Origin: a virus
DNA length: 37,747 bases
Strand: one strand, 5' to 3'
IMG/VR virus record: IMGVR_UViG_3300007540_000034
Location: 1-37,747 of that record
This document shows positions 17,208-23,053 of this stretch, in pieces; positions within the stretch are counted from its first letter, which is position 1, and each line of letters begins with the position of its first letter. The translations under genes were made by a program, and so were the position numbers. The notes under the pieces were generated by a model. That model searched no databases. It had not been told where the DNA came from and worked only from the letters and a program-made list of their open reading frames with translations.

Positions 17208-17653
17208 TACAATACCTTTCGTAGTTGTGTTGCAGTTGGAGTGTACCCTAATTTCTCATAAAGTCCAACAGTTCGTTTTGTTGCTATCCCGGCGGATACT
17301 CCAAGGCGTATTTCACTAGCACCCATGCTATTTGCCCATTGTTCAAAGGCATTAATCAAACGCTTTCCAATGACACCGCCTCTAATTGTTGGCTCTACAA
17401 AAACAAAAAGCTCAGAAGCCGTTAGCCCTTTAGAAAAAAATTGAGGGTAGATAGCGCCAGCTATTGCGCCTTTGATTCCGTCCTTGTCATAGCACAAGCC
17501 AACTTGCTCTGTACTTTTCATTACAGCAAAAAACGATTGCATGATCCTGTATGGGGAAAATTCAAAATTATTATAGGCCTCAGCTTCGTTATAAAACCTT
17601 TGCCCCATAGCTATAAGGGGATCAAGATCTTCTTCCGTCCACGGTCTAATCAC
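17207..17653 (-). CDS. GNAT-family N-acetyltransferase
   Basis: 148 residues if it begins at the GTG (17653) that overlaps the large-terminase stop as GTGA; a TTG at 17665 would add four residues. The GNAT fold is visible: an opening MIRPWTEEDLDPLIAMGQRF, the beta4 strand ELFVFVEPTIRGG with the acetyl-CoA loop R-GG-VIGKRL, and near the end TVGLYEKLGYTPT, the usual C-terminal signature. It would transfer an acetyl group from acetyl-CoA to an unknown amine, possibly a protein lysine or N-terminus. GNAT genes next to terminase and portal occur in several podovirus groups, where their target is not known. It is encoded within the packaging cluster, so it is made late. Confidence 0.85.
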   Translation of the reverse strand: MIRPWTEEDLDPLIAMGQRFYNEAEAYNNFEFSPYRIMQSFFAVMKSTEQVGLCYDKDGIKGAIAGAIYPQFFSKGLTASELFVFVEPTIRGGVIGKRLINAFEQWANSMGASEIRLGVSAGIATKRTVGLYEKLGYTPTATQLRKVL

Positions 17654-18984
17654 CAAGGCACCCAATCGTTAGATGACGCAAGACCTGTGTCTTCGCCTAA
17701 AGGATTAAAAATATCGTATTCTTGATCGGCAAATTTTGGCAAGGCCTTCTGGTCTACGGCCTCACGTAAAGACACTGCTAAGTAACGAAACGCATCACAC
17801 GGGTGAGATGTCCAGTCATGCAAAGGTCTTGCCCTAAAGGTTTGAGACTTTTGATCGTACTCAGTTCTGTATTGCCGCAAAGCTTCAATGCCTCTTGCGC
17901 ATTTCTTTTCGTCAAACCAGCATCTAGAAAGAATAGATCGTACAGCGTTAATGCCATCCTCAATGCCTAGCTTAGGGACAACAAACAAAGGGTTTAGTTG
18001 AAGAGACTTTAAAACGTCCATACGCGAACGGCCCGTCGAAAGTTCTTTAACCTTTACGTCATGTGGCAGGTGATGCTCACCATAAGTGTAGCCCCTTTCC
18101 CTTAAGACTTGCACATAATGTGGAAGCCCCGCACCGCTATTTTCGTAATAGTCTATAAGGCGAATTTCTTTGCCCGCAAGTTGATAGAACCAAATAGAGG
18201 TCATATCGTCTAGGCCCAAATCCCAAGCTGTGTTTACCGGGAGAGCCGACTCATAAGGCACAGAGCAAACTTGCCCTTCCTTAGTTAGGCGTTCCATCTG
18301 CTTAGAATAGTAAGCGCCTTGGATAGCAGCTTCAAAAGAACACTCGTATTCTTGGGCGTATTCTTCTTCTGACATATCATTCTGTGCAGAAAGAAGCTCG
18401 CCTTCGGCAACGTAACCAGTCTCAGAAGCTTTATAAAGATAGCCAGACCATTCTTCCGCTTTCTCGTCTTCGGCTCTTTTGTACAAATTATAAAAAGAAT
18501 TTTTGCCTTTTGGTGTACCAATAAACGCAGCAGAACCTTGTCTGTCTGAAAGTGCTGGGCGAATAATCTCCGTCCACATATTAGGCGACATTTGTGCGTA
18601 TTCGTCCATCACCACGAAATCAAGGTAGATGCCACGAGCGGCATCAGGATTGTCAGACCCGTACAGGTTAAGCCGACAGCCATCCAAAAAATCAATGTGC
18701 AGGTTGCCTTCATTAGGTTTATACCCCGGCAATTGAGACGTAAACTCTTTGGCGTAATCCCACGCCACTGTCCTTGCTTGTTTTAAAAGAGGAGCAATGT
18801 AAGCCACACGGGGTCTGGGTTTGTCCTCGCCCATAGACTTTATTGCTTTTAGTATTGCCTCGTTAATAGCCCAGACTGTTTTCCCTGCACGGCGGTGCCA
18901 GACCAAAACTTTAAAACGAGTAGGGTCATTGTGTAGCTCTTGTTGTAACACTCTTGGCTGGTAAGGAATAATTAACTCAGCCAT
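17650..18984 (-). CDS. terL: Terminase large subunit (DNA-packaging ATPase/nuclease)
   Basis: 444 residues. The ATPase domain has Walker A WHRRAGKT at 29-36 and Walker B FVVMDEY at 123-129 (D127, E128). PKGKNSFYNLYK shortly afterwards resembles the coupling motif region. The RNase H-like nuclease domain begins around 250 with NTAWDLGLDDMTSIW (first catalytic Asp) and ends with a conserved DWTSHPCDAFRYLA (last catalytic Asp in the HPCDAFRY context). It docks on the portal, pumps DNA into the procapsid and cuts the concatemer. The start overlaps the preceding stop as TAATG. Length and motifs are complete. The packaging mechanism (headful or otherwise) cannot be fixed from the sequence, but the fibre gene interrupted at both window edges fits circular permutation. 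Confidence 0.95.
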   Translation of the reverse strand: MAELIIPYQPRVLQQELHNDPTRFKVLVWHRRAGKTVWAINEAILKAIKSMGEDKPRPRVAYIAPLLKQARTVAWDYAKEFTSQLPGYKPNEGNLHIDFLDGCRLNLYGSDNPDAARGIYLDFVVMDEYAQMSPNMWTEIIRPALSDRQGSAAFIGTPKGKNSFYNLYKRAEDEKAEEWSGYLYKASETGYVAEGELLSAQNDMSEEEYAQEYECSFEAAIQGAYYSKQMERLTKEGQVCSVPYESALPVNTAWDLGLDDMTSIWFYQLAGKEIRLIDYYENSGAGLPHYVQVLRERGYTYGEHHLPHDVKVKELSTGRSRMDVLKSLQLNPLFVVPKLGIEDGINAVRSILSRCWFDEKKCARGIEALRQYRTEYDQKSQTFRARPLHDWTSHPCDAFRYLAVSLREAVDQKALPKFADQEYDIFNPLGEDTGLASSNDWVPW

Positions 18985-19340
18985 TAGCGCATCTTACTTG
19001 CGTCACGATCCATGATAGCGTGGATAGATTGGGAGCGGGCATTTAATTCTTGTCCACTTGGGTACATAGGCCATTGACCGCTGTCTATTTCTTTTTTCCA
19101 AAATTTGTAAGCTTCGCCCTCCCCCATAGGTTTCCCGGTTTTTCTATTCAAACCCGGCACAGAAACAAAAGAACCAGCAAACTTTTCTCCCGGCGGGATC
19201 TTAATACCCGTAGAAACTACAGTCATAGGCCTCCCGTCTTTGTCTTTTGGAATTTTTCCAGAAGCCATTGTGTCATTATGAAATTGCACAATCCGCATTT
19301 CTTGCGGAGTAAGCCCTAAACCTTCTTCTAGTTCAGCCAT
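18984..19340 (-). CDS. Hypothetical protein between terminase subunit genes
   Basis: 118 residues from the ATG at 19340 (MAELEEGLGLTPQEMRIVQF). A TTG 12 nt earlier is the only longer start and is less likely. Visible parts are HNDTMASGKIPKDKDGRPMT, VVSTGIKIPPGEKFAGSFVS-VPG, GEGEAYKFWKKEIDSGQWPM, and an Arg/Lys-rich end. I have a weak memory of small proteins of this kind beside large-terminase genes, but no function. It overlaps the 2OG-oxygenase stop by 8 nt and the terminase start by 1 nt. Co-translation suggests a role in packaging or in the step the oxygenase performs. Confidence 0.65.
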   Translation of the reverse strand: MAELEEGLGLTPQEMRIVQFHNDTMASGKIPKDKDGRPMTVVSTGIKIPPGEKFAGSFVSVPGLNRKTGKPMGEGEAYKFWKKEIDSGQWPMYPSGQELNARSQSIHAIMDRDASKMR

Positions 19341-19800
19341 CTTCACTCTCAAAAAACATTAACAATACAACTCTATCCCCTTTATGGGACGTTACCTTAT
19401 GTTCAAAGTCTGATGTATATGCTATCATACCCCTAAACATATGGAGCGGCCCCATGTCTCTAAAGTGGAAGTCTCCACCAGTATAGTCCTCTTTAGGAGA
19501 AAGTCCAACAGATGCAGAGTATCGACACCAAGGCATATGACTATTTGTCCCTACATCAGTATGCCATGGATGCCCGGATTTCATTTGCTCAACTACCGCA
19601 TAAGCGTTATCGCCGATTACCACAGGGAAGAAGGAGCGCATCCAATCCAACGGCTCCCGTATTCTAGGATCTTCCCAACTCAAGCGCCCGGTCTTCTTCC
19701 TCAAAGAAAGCGTACTATCATAAGAAATGGCATCGTCAACAAGTACCCTTTTACCACCATGGGTAATCAAAAGCCCGGAATCTAGGTTCCTTGCGTCCAT
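19333..19800 (-). CDS. 2-oxoglutarate/Fe(II)-dependent oxygenase
   Basis: 155 residues from the ATG at 19800, which has AGAGG nine bases upstream; a TTG three codons earlier is less likely. The double-stranded beta-helix ligands are all visible: the iron-binding H-x-D is HTD at 80-82 (in GHPWHTDVG), the distal His is H134 (in FEHKVTSHKGDR), and the 2OG-binding Arg is R143, nine residues later. GGDFHF at about 108-113 is the usual strand before the distal motif. The family hydroxylates proteins, nucleobases or small molecules with O2 and 2-oxoglutarate; closest in style are the prolyl-hydroxylase-like phage enzymes. The substrate is unknown. Its place between the terminase subunits, overlapping the next gene, suggests late expression and a virion protein or packaged DNA as target. 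Confidence 0.82.
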   Translation of the reverse strand: MDARNLDSGLLITHGGKRVLVDDAISYDSTLSLRKKTGRLSWEDPRIREPLDWMRSFFPVVIGDNAYAVVEQMKSGHPWHTDVGTNSHMPWCRYSASVGLSPKEDYTGGDFHFRDMGPLHMFRGMIAYTSDFEHKVTSHKGDRVVLLMFFESEDG

Positions 19801-19812
19801 AGAATACAACCT

Positions 19813-20166
19813 CTAGTGTTTGTCTCGTTTAGGATTGTCGGGGTCTAAATGGTTAATCACTTGCATATTAGCCTCCCTGATCCCTTTCAAAGTCTCTTCG
19901 GGCTTCATAAACCTAACCATAATCTCCTTTAAGTTAGGCCCAGCCTCAACCCCAACTAACTGCGTCTGCTGTGGTCTGCCATGTCCATAGGCTAGTACTA
20001 ACTCAATAGCTTTAAGCCTAGCCCCATGAGGTGTCTCAGGGTCTTCTAGCAAACGCTCTAACTGCTTCATAGACTTTTCAGTCATACGTCCAGCCATTAC
20101 GTCCTTCAAATCAAAGGATAATTTGTTCCTAGACCCTTTAGGCCTACCGCGCTTTTTATTTTCCAT
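19813..20166 (-). CDS. terS: Probable terminase small subunit
   Basis: 117 residues. The N-terminus KKRGRPKGSRNKLSFDLK is an AT-hook-like, DNA-binding opening, followed by a helical region with EDPETPHGARLKAIELVLAY-GHGRP. That combination (GRPKGS-x-NK, then A-x-LKA-x-x-x-x-x-x-YG-x-GRP) is common in proteins annotated as small terminase or DUF5681-type. The small terminase recognises viral DNA and feeds it to the large subunit. It is the first gene of the late operon and is separated from the large subunit by two genes. A promoter-like sequence sits immediately upstream. The identification rests on position plus the DNA-binding start and is less certain than that of the large subunit. Confidence 0.65.
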   Translation of the reverse strand: MENKKRGRPKGSRNKLSFDLKDVMAGRMTEKSMKQLERLLEDPETPHGARLKAIELVLAYGHGRPQQTQLVGVEAGPNLKEIMVRFMKPEETLKGIREANMQVINHLDPDNPKRDKH

Positions 20167-20171
20167 AACAC

Positions 20172-20199
20172 ACTATACCCCCATTTTTAAAAAATTCAA
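20172..20199 (-). promoter_or_regulatory. Possible promoter for the late operon
   Basis: On the minus strand TTGAAT (20199-20194), a 16-bp spacer and TATAGT (20177-20172) resemble a sigma70 promoter. The -10 box ends only five bases before the ATG at 20166, so transcription from it would give a leaderless or nearly leaderless message. A run of five G (20178-20182) is the only ribosome-site-like sequence and is 11 bases from the ATG. It could also be chance in an AT-rich stretch. Confidence 0.3.
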
Positions 20200-20640
20200 A
20201 AAAATTACACGTGGAGGACCGAAAGGTTTTATAGAAGCAAGCACGTTTGGGGGTACCCCCTCCGACAAGGCGAATGTGCAAATGTTTGCGCTGTAATAAT
20301 TTTTTGAGTTTAATCGGGTGATAAGAACATACCGTGAACGTTATGCATTCCGGGCGTTTGTTCACTCTTTGTCTTAAGGCGTGGATGCTTGTCTTGTCTT
20401 TTTATATAGTAAGGGTCCAGATTAACCGGATGCGCCTGTATGAGCTTTATATACCAGTATGAAAGCTTTCGGGTTTTTCTTATCGTTTGCGTATTTCTTT
20501 TATACGGGAACGGCGCTCCCCGACATTTGGATTATTTATAGCCATGGTTCTTTACCCTATACGTTGTAGCATTCCTGTATGATACGAAGGGATTTTGGTA
20601 CGTTGTTTTCACACGATCGATATCCCATGTAATATTATTA

Positions 20641-20670
20641 TTGACGGGCTTGGGTTGATTGTTTTAAGAT
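20641..20670 (+). promoter_or_regulatory. Sigma70-like promoter of the early plus-strand operon
   Basis: TTGACG at 20641-20646, an 18-bp spacer and TAAGAT at 20665-20670. It lies 34 bp upstream of the first start codon (20704). TTGATTG (20655-20661), TTGATT (20670-20675) and CAATCAA (20681-20687) form direct and inverted repeats overlapping the spacer, the -10 box and the transcript start, so a repressor or activator could act here. The -10 match is only moderate (4 of 6). Confidence 0.5.
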
Positions 20671-20703
20671 TGATTAGTTTCAATCAAACAAGGGATTTAT
20701 CAC

Positions 20704-20883
20704 ATGACGAAATATGAGTTAATTGAAGAAATGCTACATGATTGTAGCGCCGTTGGCGGGGGTTTTATAAGACAAGATAAAAAGCATATAACTTATGACC
20801 GGTTTGAGGCGTTGGCGTTAAGGGAAAACTTAAAGCGCCAATCTAAGCTTGTTAGTTTTACCGCAATCAATAACGATATTTAA
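20704..20883 (+). CDS. Small hypothetical early protein (59 aa)
   Basis: First gene of the plus-strand early operon. ATG at 20704 has AAGGGA eight bases upstream. The protein begins MTKYELIEEMLHDCSAVGGG, continues FIRQDKKHITYDRFEALALR and ends SFTAINNDI; it is predicted mostly helical and has no recognisable domain. The upstream sequence CAAGGGATTTATCACATG is nearly repeated before the next gene (AAAGGGATTAATCACATG), so the two genes share a translation-start cassette. First-gene position behind the promoter suggests early, high expression, as is usual for phage proteins that act on the host. No function can be assigned. Confidence 0.65.
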   Translation: MTKYELIEEMLHDCSAVGGGFIRQDKKHITYDRFEALALRENLKRQSKLVSFTAINNDI

Positions 20884-20896
20884 AGGGATTAATCAC

Positions 20897-21127
20897 ATGC
20901 TATATACTGATAAAGTAAAAATGTTATCCACTCTTAAAAACGCTCAAGAATATGACGCAACAGATGAAAAGTTTATATTTTGCGCAGACCTTTTGGAAAT
21001 AAGCGCTTGGCACCCAAACGTTGATGTTTATGTAGACGCCCTTGAATGTAATTTTGAAGAATTACTTGACCCAATCGACCGCGAAGATAGTTGTTTGCCA
21101 GACGATGCATGGGAAGCAAGCCAATGA
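20897..21127 (+). CDS. Small acidic hypothetical early protein (76 aa)
   Basis: Starts at the ATG at 20897 behind AAAGGGA; an upstream in-frame alternative at 20849 lies inside the previous gene and lacks a ribosome-binding site. The protein (MLYTDKVKMLSTLKNAQEYD, ATDEKFIFCADLLEISAWHP, then a strongly acidic half with CNFEELLDPIDREDSCLPDD) is net acidic with an Asp/Glu-rich C-terminus. Acidic, DNA-mimic-like small proteins are frequent in phage early regions, but no homology is recognised, so this is only a possibility. The stop overlaps the next ATG as ATGA, implying coupled translation. Confidence 0.65.
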   Translation: MLYTDKVKMLSTLKNAQEYDATDEKFIFCADLLEISAWHPNVDVYVDALECNFEELLDPIDREDSCLPDDAWEASQ

Positions 21128-21219
21128 TTAAGAAATATTGCGAGATCGGGATGGGGGCTGTCCTCATGGGGGCTTTTTGGTATGGTTTCATTCTTTTCTT
21201 TTCTTTTATAGGGGCTTAA
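21124..21219 (+). CDS. Very small single-pass membrane protein (31 aa)
   Basis: ATG at 21124 overlaps the preceding stop as ATGA. The 31 residues are MIKKYCEIGMGAVLMGAFWY followed by GFILFFSFIGA. A short positively charged start precedes one hydrophobic segment of about 22 residues, a clear single transmembrane helix. Proteins this short are usually missed by gene finders. The translational coupling and the clean fit before the next gene (stop to next ATG is 2 nt) support it. Possible roles include modifying a membrane protein or blocking superinfection; none can be shown. The alternative, that this is only a linker, is less likely given the perfectly hydrophobic run. Confidence 0.5.
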   Translation: MIKKYCEIGMGAVLMGAFWYGFILFFSFIGA

Positions 21220-21221
21220 AA

Positions 21222-21371
21222 ATGAATAGTTTACGCAATAGTTTACGAAACATGAAAACGGTTTTTATTGAAACCCGTAACAAAAATACTTTCGTTGTTT
21301 GGCATACTGGAAGGCCCATTAAATGTTACGGTTCACTCTCACAAGCCCAAGCATACGTGGACAGTCTTTGA
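21222..21371 (+). CDS. Small basic hypothetical early protein (49 aa)
   Basis: ATG at 21222 with AGGGG seven bases upstream. The protein begins MNSLRNSLRNMKTVFIETRN, continues KNTFVVWHTGRPIKCYGSLS and ends QAQAYVDSL. It is basic at the N-terminus with a tandem NSLRN-SLRN, followed by a compact alpha/beta-looking part with FVVWHTGRPIKCYGSLSQA-x-AYV. I do not recognise the family. A longer in-frame start at 21138 would overlap the membrane-protein gene and has no ribosome-binding site. A nested hairpin follows its stop (21374-21417). Confidence 0.6.
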   Translation: MNSLRNSLRNMKTVFIETRNKNTFVVWHTGRPIKCYGSLSQAQAYVDSL

Positions 21372-21373
21372 TT

Positions 21374-21417
21374 ATATCGCGCAAGCCGGGGGGCAATGGT
21401 CCCCCGTTTGTCGATAT
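21374..21417 (+). other. Nested intercistronic hairpin in the early operon
   Basis: ATATCG (21374-21379) pairs with CGATAT (21412-21417). Inside an internal loop, CGGGGGG (21387-21393) pairs with TCCCCCG (21400-21406) around a CAATGG loop. No T tract follows, so it is not a standard terminator. It may stabilise the upstream message end or partly block transcription. Both stems are exact apart from one G-T pair at the loop. Confidence 0.6.
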
Positions 21418-21446
21418 GATTAACATCAATGTAGAAAGGGAAAGTT

Positions 21447-21605
21447 ATGTTTAAGACGAATGCTTCGATGCGACGGTTTTTAATGCTTCAAAAATCAACC
21501 TATAAAGACGCCCCGCAGCGCGTTTGGGATCGCTATAGAATATACGTAGAATGCGTGGGTTTTTCCGAATACCCGAAAACATTTAACCAATGGTTAGACG
21601 ATTAA
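21447..21605 (+). CDS. Small hypothetical early protein (52 aa)
   Basis: ATG at 21447 directly after the linker GAAAGGGAAAGTT. The protein begins MFKTNASMRRFLMLQKSTYK, continues DAPQRVWDRYRIYVECVGFS and ends EYPKTFNQWLDD. It is rich in Arg, Tyr and Trp in its middle and is predicted helical; no family is recognised. The same 20-nt sequence around the start (21432-21451) occurs again before the GP88-family gene (21609-21628), so the two genes share a translation-start module. Composition and position suit a small host-interacting protein. Confidence 0.65.
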   Translation: MFKTNASMRRFLMLQKSTYKDAPQRVWDRYRIYVECVGFSEYPKTFNQWLDD

Positions 21606-21623
21606 TCTTAGAAAGGGAAAGTT

Positions 21624-22367
21624 ATGTTATTATCACAAGCAAAAGCAATTGCGACTAATCACGGCGTTAACGTCAAAAGCCGCCCGTTTTTATTATCTAA
21701 GCCCGATAGCAATCCGAAAGTCTTAAAAAACATGAAAAAGGGCGTTATGACATCGCCCTTGCATTTAGCGCCAGCAAATTTATCTGGCTTTAATGTTTGC
21801 GCCGGGTCATCGCCGGGTTGCGTTGATGCGTGTTTACATACCGCTGGCAACCCGGTTTATATGGCAGGTAAAGCTCGCGCCCGAATCGCGAAAACAAAGC
21901 TTTACTTTGAACAACGCGAAGCATTTCTCACATTACTATTTGAGGACATATTCTGGCTTGCATTGCGGGCGAACAAACAAGGGTTGATTTCTGGAATCCG
22001 TTTAAATGCGACAAGCGATATACCTTGGGAGCGCGTAAAGCATGAAGGCGAAACCGTCATAGAATATTGCGAGCGCTTGGGCGTTGTTGCGTATGATTAT
22101 ACTAAGATTAAAAAGCGAGCCATAAATCCGCGTTATAATATCACTTTTTCCCGAACGGAATCCAACGATCTAGATTGCGTTGAAGTTTTAAAAGCGGGCG
22201 GGAACGTTGCTGTCGTATTTGCGAAGGGCTTGCCCACGTCATGGCAAGGCTTTCCGGTCATTAACGGTGATGAATCGGATTGGAGGCCCGGTGATCAAAA
22301 GGGCGTTGTTGTTGGTTTAAAAGCAAAGGGCAAAGCCCGCAATGATACGAGCGGGTTTGTAGTTTAA
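21624..22367 (+). CDS. GP88-family protein
   Basis: 247 residues, the only mid-sized gene of the early operon. ATG at 21624 follows GAAAGGGAAAGTT. The centre contains the signature LHLAPANLSGFNVCAGSSPG then CVDACLHTAGN, with Cys at 59, 66 and 70. Later parts are IRLNATSDIPWERV and YNITFSRTESNDL-type wording, ending with PVINGDESDWRPGDQKGVVV-GLKAKGK. This matches the phage family named after mycobacteriophage gene product 88, in which a Cys cluster and the RLNATSDIPWE motif are conserved. The biochemical function is unknown to me; the Cys cluster and alpha/beta layout suggest a metal- or Fe-S-binding enzyme, which is inference. It is flanked only by small unknown early genes. Confidence 0.75.
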   Translation: MLLSQAKAIATNHGVNVKSRPFLLSKPDSNPKVLKNMKKGVMTSPLHLAPANLSGFNVCAGSSPGCVDACLHTAGNPVYMAGKARARIAKTKLYFEQREAFLTLLFEDIFWLALRANKQGLISGIRLNATSDIPWERVKHEGETVIEYCERLGVVAYDYTKIKKRAINPRYNITFSRTESNDLDCVEVLKAGGNVAVVFAKGLPTSWQGFPVINGDESDWRPGDQKGVVVGLKAKGKARNDTSGFVV

Positions 22368-22380
22368 GCTTTTTCGAATT

Positions 22381-22400
22381 GCTCGCGTGCAAGCGCGGGC
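22381..22400 (+). other. GNRA-tetraloop hairpin between early genes
   Basis: GCTCGCGT and GCGCGGGC pair over eight positions (two G-T pairs) around a GCAA loop, a GNRA tetraloop in RNA. A second short stem GAAGC/GCTTC with loop GCTTAA follows in the same 72-nt gap. There is no T tract, so an RNA stability or protein-binding element is more likely than a terminator. Confidence 0.45.
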
Positions 22401-22439
22401 AAGGGGAAGCGCTTAAGCTTCACAATGAAAGGGAATGTT

Positions 22440-22646
22440 ATGAGTTTACTAGCAAAATACACTGAATCGGCCAAGCATAAGCCAGCCGACGTTTTAAGGT
22501 TTGCAATACAAGACATTAAATCGGCATGGGATGCGAATCCAAGCTTTCAAGACACTCGCGGGCATAATGCGCAATATGCGCTTAAATTGTGGGCGGAATT
22601 CGACGCCTATGTAGTTGAATTGCAAAGTAGAAAGGGAATGCTATGA
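22440..22646 (+). CDS. Small hypothetical early protein (68 aa)
   Basis: Starts at the ATG at 22440 behind the linker GAAAGGGAATGTT; an in-frame ATG 15 bases earlier lies in the linker itself and is unlikely. The protein begins MSLLAKYTESAKHKPADVLR, continues FAIQDIKSAWDANPSFQDTR and ends with YALKLWAEFDAYVVELQSRK-GML. It is helical and Ala/Lys/Asp-rich with no family recognised. The final codons contain the next linker, so the stop overlaps the following ATG as ATGA: the C-terminal residues RKGM are encoded by the ribosome-binding sequence itself. Confidence 0.65.
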   Translation: MSLLAKYTESAKHKPADVLRFAIQDIKSAWDANPSFQDTRGHNAQYALKLWAEFDAYVVELQSRKGML

Positions 22647-22897
22647 GAAATATTTATATTGCGACTTATGTCGCGGGCAAGGGCTTGCATGAAATCAATG
22701 CGTTTCAAGGGCGCGTTGATTTTATGTCTTATGCCGATCAAGTACTTGGGTCTTGTGACCAGGTCATAAGATCACGCGATACAATTCGCGATATTTGCGA
22801 CAAGCTTCAAGATAAAGGGGTTGGTTTCGGATCACGTTATCATAGACGCATATTAAGCAATGAAAGGGAAAACAATGAACAAATTGTGGGTTTTTGA
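22643..22897 (+). CDS. Small hypothetical early protein (84 aa)
   Basis: ATG at 22643, behind GAAAGGGAATGCT and overlapping the previous stop as ATGA. The protein begins MRNIYIATYVAGKGLHEINA, continues FQGRVDFMSYADQVLGSCDQ and has a charged helical part VIRSRDTIRDICDKLQDKGV. The first 25 residues look like a beta strand-turn-strand, and the rest is helical. Three Cys are present without a metal-binding pattern. No known family. It overlaps the next gene by 23 nt, because the linker for that gene lies inside its 3' end. Confidence 0.62.
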   Translation: MRNIYIATYVAGKGLHEINAFQGRVDFMSYADQVLGSCDQVIRSRDTIRDICDKLQDKGVGFGSRYHRRILSNERENNEQIVGF

Positions 22898-23048
22898 TAC
22901 TCAAAACTATCTCGAAATTTATGCGCCCACATTAGAGGAGGCGGAAAAAGAAATGAGTGAGATGGAACAAATAACAGGTTTGGATTTTGTCTTGTCGCAC
23001 GATTGGCAAACATATCAAAATGATCACGAAAAGGAGTGCAAAAAATGA
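22875..23048 (+). CDS. Small acidic hypothetical early protein (57 aa)
   Basis: ATG at 22875 behind GAAAGGGAAAACA. The protein begins MNKLWVFDTQNYLEIYAPTL and continues EEAEKEMSEMEQITGLDFVL. It predicts a beta hairpin followed by an acidic helix and ends in ECKK. It overlaps the end of the preceding gene by 23 nt and couples to the next by ATGA. The last four residues are encoded by a 22-nt sequence that recurs 158 nt downstream. Function unknown. Confidence 0.62.
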   Translation: MNKLWVFDTQNYLEIYAPTLEEAEKEMSEMEQITGLDFVLSHDWQTYQNDHEKECKK

Positions 23049-23053
23049 CATAT
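23032..23053 (+). repeat. 22-nt direct repeat, copy 1 (gene-junction repeat)
   Basis: A perfect 22-nt sequence, beginning AGGAGTGC, then six A, then TGACATAT. It spans the end of one gene, a ribosome-binding site and the start of the next. The identical second copy is at 23190-23211. Confidence 0.85.

Larger units (their letters stand above)
20167..20703. promoter_or_regulatory. Divergent intergenic control region (537 bp) between late and early operons
   Basis: This is the only gap over 300 bp. No credible gene is found on either strand. It holds the possible late promoter (20172-20199), a perfect palindrome GGGGGTACCCCC (20249-20260), an inverted repeat GTGAAC/GTTCAC (20334-20339 and 20360-20365), the palindrome GAAAGCTTTC followed by GGGTTTTT (20461-20478), and the early promoter (20641-20670) with TTGATTG/CAATCAA repeats around it. 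Regions like this usually carry promoters and operators. The palindromes are unassigned. Confidence 0.6.

Noticed and set aside
20156-20365. 69-residue open frame on the minus strand in the divergent control region
   Set aside because: It starts at GTG without a ribosome-binding site, overlaps the small-terminase start, and has a composition (Cys, Arg, Lys-rich, no pattern) typical of a chance frame over palindromes.
20461-20478. GAAAGCTTTC followed by GGGTTTTT as a terminator
   Set aside because: The palindrome leaves no room for a loop beyond a three-pair stem and no gene ends upstream on that strand.
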